From: Basidiobolus meristosporus CBS 931.73
Lineage: Eukaryota; Basidiobolomycota; Basidiobolomycetes; Basidiobolales; Basidiobolaceae
Length of the DNA: 64,000 nt
Assembly: GCA_002104905.1 (NCBI GenBank)
Contig: MCFE01000033.1
Span: forward strand, 62,001-126,000
Direction: 5' to 3'
Translations under genes and position numbers: made by a program
Shown: one piece after another, positions 55,100 through 64,000 of the stretch
Layout of the letters: each line of letters opens with the position of its first letter
Position numbering within the stretch: the stretch's first letter is position 1
The notes under the pieces: generated by a model
What the model saw: only the letters and a program-made list of their open reading frames with translations
Databases searched by the model: none
What the model was told of the DNA's origin: nothing

Positions 55100-58000
55100 A
55101 TGATAGAGTCAATAAAAACCTGGAAGTTTGGCTCTTGCAGATTAAAGAAGCTATTGAGGCTAAGGAAATTGCTCCAGAAATCAAGTTGCACTATGCATAG
55201 TCTGACTCAGCAGATGCAGCATTACTGGGACACCGCAACAAGATCAGGTCAGCCACTATGATGGGATGCTCTTCAATCTCTACCTAGGATGAGCTTGTGT
55301 TGGAAATTCTGGATGCTCTTGAACCCCCACATTGGCAAACACTACTAAGAAGGAAGTTGAAGACACTCAGACAGAAAGGAATGGTTGAAGAGTACATCTA
55401 TGAATATAGATGTCTGCTTGGACACATTGAAGTATTGAACTCCCTTGCTCAAGTTGAAAACTGTATTGAAGGGCCATTGAAATAACTTGCAAGGAAGTGA
55501 TCTATTGTGGGCTGCACAATGTTGAAGAAGCCATCAAGATTGCCTTTGATTAAAACTCAGCTATGTCTATAGTTGGGAAGCCTACATTGAATAATCAGAG
55601 AGGCCATAATAACTATGTGAGAAGTCAATCAGAGGAAGTGCCAATGGCAACAGAGACTATGCAAAAGAATCCCACCTCAGAAGAATGCAAGAAGAAAGGA
55701 GTTTGCTTTAATTGCCACCAGCAAGGACATATTGCAAAGTACTGCCCTCAGAGAAGAAATATACACCAGTCAACAAGAATCTTCAGCAATACTGAAGCCT
55801 TGAAGCGTAGTAACATGGAGGACAAGCTCAAAGAAGACTTGGAACCCAACTACCACGTGACAAAAAAATTCCTATCCAAATGACCTTAGACTCAGGAAAG
55901 CTAATATACTTGGATAGGGTAATTGATAGAGGACCTGCCAAGATTATGGTTGACTCAGGAGTATCTCATGAGTACATGTCAAGGCAATATGCCTTGAAAG
56001 CTGGAATCAACTTTAGTCTCAAAAACTGATGGGAACTCTCATATAATCAGCACTATTACTTAGCCAGTAAGAATGAAGAATAATAAGACTGGATTTAACT
56101 TTGTCAATTCCAGTGATTGTAACAAGTGAACTTAGCAAGACACATTCCTGTAGAGCATTTCAAAAAGGTACCCAAATGTTCCTCATGGCAGTATTACAGG
56201 AGGATTACCCTACTCCAGCACCCCAGAAGGCACAGACTCTTCTGAAAGAATATATAGACATGTTTCCAGATAATCTTGTAATCCTACCATCAGCAAGAGG
56301 CATGGATCATACCATTGACACAGGAGATAACCCTCCTGCAAGTGAGACAACTTACAGAACGGTGTAGTGGGGTGACAGTGACACCCACTGACAGATGTGC
56401 TCATTCCCTTATTTTCTACTTCCCTATATCTCTACTACACTTATTTTAGTTTTATCCCATTTGTCTTACCCAATCAGTACTATCCCATAAGCCGGTTGCC
56501 TATCACACCTGCTTACCTTATTGCATAAGTTACCCCTCACTTTATGTAAGATTACTAGCTACAAGTGCTTCTATATTAGGCAAGTACCCGCGCCAGTACC
56601 CGTGACACATGATCAATCCGTGTCACCATCCCTACCATTTCCATACCATATATGGTATCCCCATGTTACACAGGTTTCAGAATACTGATTCCTGATTGGT
56701 TGGATGTGCTGTGCCTCTTAGAACCTTCCGGCACCTACTTAGAACATTCTTAGGTCATTCTGATGTCATTAAGATTTCTATTGATCTCCGGAACCTTCTG
56801 GAACACCATGATTAGTAATCACTTAGCCGGTAAGAAAAGTATATAAGGGAGGCTATCCCTCAACAATAAATCATCATCCCTTTTATCAATATACCAACTT
56901 GTTGATTAGTGTGATCACTGCTACCTGCTGCTACCTGAACTTCCAACCCTAGACCACAGGACACTCCCAGGAAACCGCGCTGACAGCCAACTGACCTTGG
57001 AGGCACTACTTGTGAGGAATACTCAGAGTAGGTATCTTTTATTATATTTGATTCTTTCCCAAGTTTGTTCTTGTACAGGCAAAGATACTTTTCTGTCTTT
57101 GTAACTATTGACCAAAGCTGCATTCTTATCAAGTCCCTGCTGGTGGAGTTTACAGTTGTTTTGACTTTGGAAGCTTTAGTACATTGTCATCTCAAAGGAC
57201 ACTGAGCCCAGCACATACTTTTGTTAAGACGCCAACTAACTTGGGGATTGTAGCTCAATAGTTTTCCCTTGACAAGCTTGTGGCTTTATTCCCCTTCACA
57301 TTAGATTAGAGACAGAACCCAAGTATTCCTAGCAAGCTTTTGCCAGAGGTTATTGCACCCAGTGAACACCCCACACACAAAACACTTGAGAAGTGTTGGA
57401 CGTATCTCTCCCTTGGACTTATACACCACCACAATGGGTCCATTGAAGTTGTAAGAGATGAAAAGACAAACACAGTGGTTATTGGAGCAAGGATATATCA
57501 GATGCAGCAAGTTAACTTGGGGAGCACTAGTGCCATTTGTGTAAAAGAGCGATGGAACACTTAGGATGTGCATTGACTACAGGGCCCTCAACTCAGCTAC
57601 CTTGAAAAATAAGTACCCCATACCTTGGATTGAGGAGCTTTTGTATCAACTCCACAGAGCAACTATACTCAGCAAAATTGACCTCATGTCAGGATACAAC
57701 CAGATCAGGTTGAAACTAGAAGACATTCTCAAGACAGCATTGCACACCAGATATAGACACTACCAGTACTTAGTCATGGATTTGGCCTTACCAATAGCCC
57801 TAGATCATTCTTGACCTTTATACAAATAGTCTTCCAGGTGTGCTTAGATATGTCTGCGGTAATCTACCTAGAAAACATACAGATATACAGCAAGACAGAA
57901 GTAGAAAACCTGATGCACATTGTAAAGGTCTTGAAGGGACTTAGAGGGAACAAGCTGCATGACAAGCTAGTAATGTGTCAGTTCATGCACAAGCATGTTG

Positions 58001-59345
58001 AATACCTGGTACACACAGTGACTAGTACAGGAGCTACCTTAGACTCCAAGATGGTGAAGTTATCAAGAATCTGAAGCAGCCCCATGGCATATCAGAACTC
58101 AGCTCATTCCTTGGAATGGTTTCCTGTAATCAGAAATTTGTCAAGTCCTTTGCAAAAATTGCAGCCCTATTAACTGATTTTCTTAACAAAAAGAATACCT
58201 TGAATTGGGACGTAGCCTGTGACACTGCCTTTCAGATGCTCAAGAAGGAAGTTGCTAAGCTGCCAAGCTTAAGAATTCTATACTTCAGAGAAGAGTTTAC
58301 ACTGTGCACAGATGCTTCACATTATGCAATTGGAGGGGTACTGAGCCAAGGACATGATGGAAAGAACTACTCAATTGCTGTTGAGTCTAAGAAGTTGAAT
58401 GCAGCAGAACAAAGCTATCCAGTGCATGAGAAGAAGATGCTTGCCATAATACACTGCATGAAGACCTGAAGATGTTACACTGAAGGAGTCAAGAGCAATG
58501 TGAGGACTGATCATGCCTCACTCAACTATGTATTTACTCAGAAGGTACTATCCAGAAGAATGACAAGATAGAGTGAATACATTCAGCAATTTGACTTGGA
58601 GATTGTCTACTGCCCTGGGAAAACAACACAGTTGCTGATGCCTTATCCAGACTAGAGCAAGTTGCATAACTCAACTTTGTGCATGAATCAGATAGGCCTA
58701 GCTTATTACTAGAGTAATTGGGAAACCATGCCATTCCTGATGAGGTGGATGAAGGGATCAGAAAGATGATCCAGGATGAAGCCTGCAAAGTTGTAGTACC
58801 TGATGAAACACCTTACAAGACTGTTGATGGAAGTCCTATTGCCTATTGCACTTATGTTGCTTGCCTGGATTTAATACATATGCTACATAATGGATATGGG
58901 ATGAGTATCAAGATCAAGCACTTTTGCCTGCTGAGTTAGAGTGCACAACACCACTGAATAATTGCTATACTACCTAGTATATGGATGTAAACCAAAGATT
59001 CCAGGAGATCTCATACAACTAAAGCTTACAGAGGCCTTGGAAGATGAACTCAGTTGGCCAAGTAGACAACAGCAGCCAGAACAAAGACCACAGGAGGCAC
59101 ATGAAAAAGTATCTCAAAGTGCAGAAAAGATGAAGCAGTGATTTGATAAGACAATATCACAACAGGCATTGACAGTTGGGGACTCTGTATTGCTGAGAAT
59201 CAGCACTTGGAACAAGTTTGAAACAAAATGGACGGGACCTTTCAAGATCATCAGAGAATGTCCATTTAGAACCTACCAAATAGTGGATAGATAATATGCA
59301 GGAATATTTAGATCATAGAGGCAGACTCAAGCCTGCCAGACTTGC
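55100..59345 (+). pseudogene. Gypsy-2 gag-pol, decayed, split by an inverted LTR
   Basis: Gag pieces are at 55100-55490 (DALEPPHWQTLLRRKLKTLR). The zinc knuckle is GVCFNCHQQGHIAKYCPQR (about 55700). The protease region reads KIMVDSGVSHEYMSRQYA. The start of reverse transcriptase is HTIDTGDNPPASETTYRTV, ending at 56366. After the inverted LTR the frame resumes at about 57546: DGTLRMCIDYRALNSATLKN, IDLMSGYNQIRLKLED, then RNase H (CTDASHYAIGGVLSQGHDG). Integrase is mostly deleted (near 58940-58980); its C-terminal barrel remains (VGDSVLLRIS, KWTGPFKIIRECPF). Many stops are present; non-functional. Confidence 0.82.
56363..57433 (-). mobile_element. Gypsy-2 solo LTR inserted in opposite orientation within gypsy-2 reverse transcriptase
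   Basis: TGTAGTGGGGTGACAGTGAC...ATACACCACCACA, 1071 bp, the reverse complement of the 53671-55091 LTR. Flanks are AACGG and ATGGG, a possible degraded 5-bp duplication. Confidence 0.8.
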
Positions 59346-59426
59346 CAACAATACTGAGGCATCAAAATATTGTATTTAGAAGAAAGAGATTCAGGAAAGC
59401 CTTCTCAACTATAGTAGAGAAGAATG

Positions 59427-59790
59427 CTATGAACTGCTGCTTGAATGTTTAAATTAGATCTGTTTTTGGCCAAATCAATTAGTCTTAGGTTTAGCCTATC
59501 AATATTGGAGTGTTATCTGTCAGATTAGTAGTGAAAGTCAGCAGAAGTATAAGCCAATCAATATCACAGAGAAACAGATATATTAAGTAATATCTAATTG
59601 GGTGTTGATTATGCATTCAAATGAGTCATCTGCCATAATGTACATCAAGAAATACAATTAGTCAGAAATTGCTCTGGCAAAATGTACACAAGGAGCTGCT
59701 GGAACCTCAATAAAATTCAGTTCATGTTTCAGTAAATACAATATTAGCTAAACTCCCTGTTCCTGCACAACCAATATATCAAGACTTTGG
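59427..59790 (+). mobile_element. LTR-3 family copy
   Basis: TGCTATGAACTGCTGCTTGA...CAAGACTTTGGACA, the reverse-complement equivalent of 40496-40864 with moderate divergence. Confidence 0.7.
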
Positions 59791-59799
59791 ACATCTGTT

Positions 59800-60235
59800 T
59801 GTTCCCCCCAGTCATTTCTAATATCTCCAAGACTCTTACAACTGCTTCTCAGCCCCAAGCTGTCACTCTCAGCAGTACCTACTACTGCTATTATTGAAAT
59901 GTTTCCCTTTGCTGAAAGGCAGGATGGATATAACTCCTGAGTCTGAAAGTCAAACATGAAGATCTTGCTAAAAAAAGTGATCCTTGGATGTTGGTATAGA
60001 AGAAGAATGCCCTCCTAAGAGTGCAGGAGACAAAGCCTCAAATCATTCAAAGCATGTACAAAGTGTCTTTAATTGCAATTTTTGGAAACAAATTTCTAAT
60101 GCACTGCTGAAGAGCTAAAGTAGCTTAGAATACCTTTAAATTACTAGAAGACACCTATCTCTCATGTTCAGCTGCTAAAAAATGTTTTTTAGCCAAAATT
60201 TCTTAACCACAAAGATGCTGCTAGAATGAGTGATG
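59800..60235 (+). pseudogene. Relic of a copia-1 5' end (LTR tail, leader and gag)
   Basis: CTCCAAGACTCTTACAAC (LTR tail), then CAGCCCCAAGCTGTCACTCT (leader as in copia-1 after its primer-binding site), then a decayed gag (for example GCAGGATGGATATAACTC for DGSNY). Many stops are present. Confidence 0.65.
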
Positions 60236-60296
60236 ATAAATCTTATTTACAGTATTACCCTATTGGTTAATGGGATGGATTTTGTAAGTGTACTAT

Positions 60297-60665
60297 ATTC
60301 TGCTGCTTGAATGCTTAAGTTGTATCAGTTTTGCACCAAATAAGTTAGTTTTAAGTTTGGCCTATCAGTATATCTGCATTATCTACTAAATCAAGAGTAC
60401 TACTAAGCGGATCAATTGGCTGATCCTGGTCAAGCAGAAATAGATATATTAAATAAGAGCCAATTGGATGATGATGTTGCAATTAAATGAGTCATCATCT
60501 ACAGCCTATATTAAGAAATACTAGTAGTCAGCCCCTGATCTGTCAAAAGGCACATATGGAGCAGCTAAAGCCTCAGTGTTGATCAGTGCAAGCATTAGTG
60601 TATGTTATGATCTACCGCTTGAATGCTTAAGTTAGATCAGTTTTTAGTCAAATTAATTAGTTCTA
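60297..60665 (+). mobile_element. LTR-3 fragments, two in series
   Basis: 60297-60600 matches LTR-3 from TGCTGCTTGAATGCTTAAG onward. A second LTR-3 start (TGTTATGATCTACCGCTTGA, 60604) follows and is cut after about 60 bp by the gypsy-2 LTR fragment. Confidence 0.6.
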
Positions 60666-60667
60666 TG

Positions 60668-61538
60668 ATTAGCTTTACTTTATGTAAAATTACTAGATGT
60701 AGGTGCTCCTATAGTAGGCAAGTAATTGCCAGGACCTGTGACACATGATTAAACCATGTCACAATCCCTACCATTTTCATTCCATATATGGTGTCCCTAT
60801 GTTACACCAGTCTCATGTTACTGATCCCTGACTGGGTAGAAGTGATGTGCCTCTTTGAACCTTCCAGCATCTACTTAGAACATCCTTTGCTCATTCTGAG
60901 GTCATTAAGATTTCTATTGACCTCCAGAACCTTCTAGAACACCGTGAGCATTAATCACTTAGCCAATGAGAAAAGTTTATAAGTGTTGCAATTCCTTAAC
61001 AACAAATCTTCATCTTGTTTTTCAATATGCCAACCTGTTGATTGGCATAATCAATGCTACCTGCTGCCACCTGAGCTCAAAACTTTGACCACAGGACACT
61101 CCCAGGAAACTGCACTAACAGCCAACTGACCTTGGAGGCACTACTTATGAGAAATCCTTAGAGCAGGTATCTTTTATTATATTTGATTCTTTCCCAAGTT
61201 TCTTCTTGTACAGGCAAAGATACTTCTCTGTCTTTGTAACTATTGACCATAGCTGCATTCTTATCAAGTCCCAGCTGGAGGAGCTTACAGTTGTTTTGAG
61301 TTTTCAAGCTTTAGTACACTGTCATCTCAAAGCACACTGAGCCCAGCACATACTTTGGTTAAGATGCAAACTAAGTTGGGGATTGTGGCTCAATATTTTT
61401 CTGTTGACAAGCTTATGGTTTTATTTGCCCTCACATTAGAGTAAATAGAGAGGTTATTGTACCCAGTGAGCACACCACACACCAAGCATATGAAAAGTGA
61501 TAAAAGTATCTCTCTCCTGGACATATACACCACTACAA
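60668..61538 (-). mobile_element. Truncated gypsy-2 LTR
   Basis: It follows 56520-57433 closely (CCATATATGGTGTCCCTATG; CACAGGACACTCCCAGGAAA; GGTATCTTTTATTATATTTG) but lacks the first ~150 bp. Confidence 0.75.
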
Positions 61539-61544
61539 TGCAAT

Positions 61545-63020
61545 TTGGCTTGCTCCAATCAACTCATGTCTAAATGATAAGTTTGGCAAGTTCTGGTAGT
61601 TTTGCTCTGAAGTGCTTGCATTGATCTGATGCATATCAACTTGATCAGGGGTGCTCTTGTGTAGGGTGTTGGCATAGTTTGAACTAAAGTGCACTGGTGC
61701 GCTGAGAATGCAGGAGATGGCAAGGAGTCATGCAAGGCATACTGGTGCAATCTGGGCCCAGCTGTTTGCACTCTGTACTCTTCCTCTTCAGGCTTGCCCC
61801 TGATTTCTTAAGGTATTCACTCTACACTCTGTCTAGTTGCTTGGAAATGCTGCCTTGATGAGTCCTGTATATATTGCTCTTGGAAGCCACCTAGCTTGAT
61901 TAGTATATCATGTAATACATTAGTCATCTCAGGCAAAATCTCAATTAATAGTACATTAGTCATTTGAGGTAACAGCCCATTCAAAATATTCTTGGTTACC
62001 AAAGTTGAGGCACAAATGTAGATGTCCAGCCTGTATTGTGCAAATTGCATGTGGAATTGTGTGCATGCAGCTTCCTTATCCAATCCCCTCACTCACGGCT
62101 CATTCTTGATTTCAATACTTGTCTGGTAGTATATCTTCTTACATACATCTGCTGGCATCTTGATGTAGAGCTCTTGCCACAGATCACTACTGGTATTCTT
62201 CCATATCTGTTGACTCTCTGAGGCATTCAGTTCTGCTAGATTAATGATTAATGCACAGATATCTGTATTCAGGCTCATCATAGACACCTGGGCCATACTA
62301 AAATATTTGGCAAGAACTCAGATGGATTCAACATTGACATTTCTGGTCAGGACTGTGCTTATGAGCTGGGGGACTGGTTTTGTCTGGGTTTGAATAATTA
62401 TACAGTAGTATATTAGCATCAACCTGGTCTTATCTGCAATATATGTGAGGACTAATGTGATTGTTGAGTTTTCCATACTTTGTATGATGCCTCTTGAATT
62501 GTATTGACATGGATCAGATCACATCAATTGAGGATTTCTTATATTACTATAGACATATGATTAAAGCATCAATAAAATCACCAAGTTATTATTTGAGGAT
62601 AACTTTTGCAACATAATGATAGGATATATGGCAATTGATGGATATTCAATCATATTGCATAGAAAATCAGGTAAATTAAGCTGATTGCACCAAATCAATT
62701 CATGTTACCTGTACTTGATCTCATACCAATTTTGATATGGCTTACTCATCTGAATGGTCTTTTCTCATTAATCCCATCACTACCACTGGATTTCCATTTA
62801 ACACATTAAAGAAGATCTATACCAATTACTGTGGACTATCTGCCCCAATCTACTCAAGGAGATCTCTTGTTAAGTGTCTCTGCTATTACATGCACTATTG
62901 CCCTACAAGGTCAAACCCCACTATCTATGGTAACAAAAGTCCTAAAAGTGTTCATTCCCAGCTGGCAGCAATGGGGAAACACCATGCAGAGGGTATGAAT
63001 GACCCAGAGTAAGCTTGGAA
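61545..63020 (-). mobile_element. H-family relic, copy D (second gene and transposase start)
   Basis: The minus-strand second gene reads MAQVSMMSLNTDICALIINL, ELYIKMPADVCKKIYYQTS and KNILNGLLPQMTNVLLIEIL (62296-61817). The plus-strand transposase start reads PITTTGFPFNTLKKIYTNYC and SAPIYSRRSLVKCLCYYMHY (62737-63012). It is cut at about 63020 by gypsy sequence. It contains a segment lacking in copy C between the two transposase parts. Confidence 0.65.
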
Positions 63021-63021
63021 T

Positions 63022-63480
63022 ACTAGATTGTGATTCACAAATTGTGCTCAAGGTATTAGATATACACTGATTTTACTACAGCTTACCACCCTCAATCCAA
63101 TGGAATGGTTGAAAAGGGACTTAGTCCACCAGTCAACTCTCTAGTCAAGAATTTGGAATATCACACTTTACAATGGCCACAACCACTATATCTTGCCCTT
63201 TGGGCAGGTAGAATTACTACTAAGAAAACAACTATACCATTGCCACTAATGCTACTCCATAGAATAGACTGTAAACAACCAGTTGAGTTGGATGTTGTCA
63301 TGTGGGACTCATTAGAATAGAAATCTAATATGCACACTGAAGACCTCCTAGCCACATGTATACAGCCGCTTGAACACCATGATTTAAATATCAACAGAGT
63401 TGCTGAATAACTTAAGGAAACTTCTCTGATGAGTAAAGTGCCCTTTGATATGTCACACTCAACAAGACCAAAGCAATATT
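63022..63480 (+). pseudogene. Ty3/gypsy integrase fragment (gypsy-1 type)
   Basis: FTTAYHPQSNGMVEKGLSPP, NSLVKNLEYHTLQWPQPLYL and ALWAGRITTKKTT match 51535-51248 on the opposite strand. The following basic tail (TEDLLATCIQPLEHHDLNIN) parallels 51241-51044. It is an isolated fragment. Confidence 0.75.
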
Positions 63481-63507
63481 GACTAAGAGACCCATTGAAC
63501 CTCATGA

Positions 63508-63755
63508 CCTACATGGCCTTGGCATAACAAACATGTAAAACAGATTTAGAAAGGTCCCAAGAACATGTGTTTAAATTTTGGGGCTGTCTGGACAACTTTG
63601 TGAACTTTTGTGTTTTAGATACATGATGTCTTTGTGAGATTATTTTTGAGTAGATCCCAACTAGGAAATTGGTCAGTATTCTCTAGAACATGTAAATAAT
63701 GATATAAGTGACTAAGTTATGTCAGTATGTAGGTGGAATTACAAATTTTTACAAT
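63508..63755 (-). mobile_element. Decayed copia-1 LTR fragment
   Basis: CTTGGCATAACAAACATGTA...AGGTCCCAAGAACATGTG...GGTGGAATTACAAATTTTTA follows the minus-orientation LTR from its middle to near its end. Confidence 0.65.
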
Positions 63756-64000
63756 TAGATTTCATGAAAACTTGGTTAAGGTTTTTCATCACAGCAAATA
63801 AGTGGCTTTTTGTTGGTTCCCTTCTGGTTCTCTCACTTTTTGATCCCAGGCACTCCATTGCCTTCTATGTTTCTGTATATAGATTGATAACTGCCTCTTT
63901 TTGCACTCCACACTTCCTAACTCCAACAGTGAACTTACTTTAATGCATACAAATTGGCTTATTTCTGTTCAGTTGTCAGGTGTAGCTTGATTTCCAGCTG
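63756..64000. repeat. Dispersed repeat related to 26178-26404
   Basis: It shares TTGGTTC.CT.CT, GGCACTC.ATTGCCT.CTA and CATACAAATTGGCTTAT.TCTG with that segment. Its family is unknown; it continues past the window end. Confidence 0.5.

Overview
This is nuclear DNA from a filamentous fungus. The genes carry many short GT-AG introns (about 50-75 nt), and they include fungus-typical products such as the mitotic-exit kinase Dbf2/Sid2 and the Spb4 helicase, plus a secreted protein with Kex2-type cleavage repeats. A serpin, a uridine phosphorylase, a mannose-6-phosphate-receptor-like protein, a tandem-PH protein and CACTA-type transposase relics in one stretch suggest an early-diverging lineage (Zoopagomycota or Mucoromycota type) rather than an ascomycete. 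That placement is inference and is not certain.

Layout, 1-24.6 kb (gene island). The order is: ARF GTPase 3' end (+); SPB4 (-) between two ~400-bp inverted repeats; an MRH-domain sorting receptor (+); a small hydrophilic protein (-); DBF2/SID2 kinase (+, 10 exons); a seven-helix receptor (-); a serpin (-); a Cid1-family nucleotidyltransferase (+); TFIIF alpha (-); a tandem-PH protein (-); a large acidic secreted protein whose repeats end in Lys-Arg (+); and uridine phosphorylase (-). I rebuilt exons by hand from splice sites and family conservation. Three otherwise intact genes (SPB4, TFG1, tandem-PH) each show one reading-phase inconsistency, which may reflect single-base sequence errors.

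Layout, 25-64 kb (transposon island). I found no host gene here. There are at least three LTR-retrotransposon lineages. Copia-1 has ~348-bp LTRs and one nearly intact 4.7-kb copy nested inside an older LTR, with a GTCTT target duplication. Copia-2 has ~127-bp LTRs and is truncated. The Ty3/gypsy relics include one whose reverse-transcriptase gene is split by a ~1.07-kb inverted LTR. Two DNA-transposon lineages are also present: a Tnp2 (CACTA/EnSpm-like) family in two inverted copies whose ends begin CCCTATGAAAA, and a two-gene DDE family (called H here) with TTAGACTTGTTC ends and a non-autonomous, hairpin-forming relative. Insertions are heavily nested, so relative ages can be read.

The genes do not form one pathway. 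The most interesting items are the Kex2-repeat secreted protein with a chitin-binding-like cysteine domain, the fungal serpin with an inhibitory-type hinge, the two-gene H transposon, and the copia primer-binding sites that match the anticodon arm of initiator tRNA-Met.
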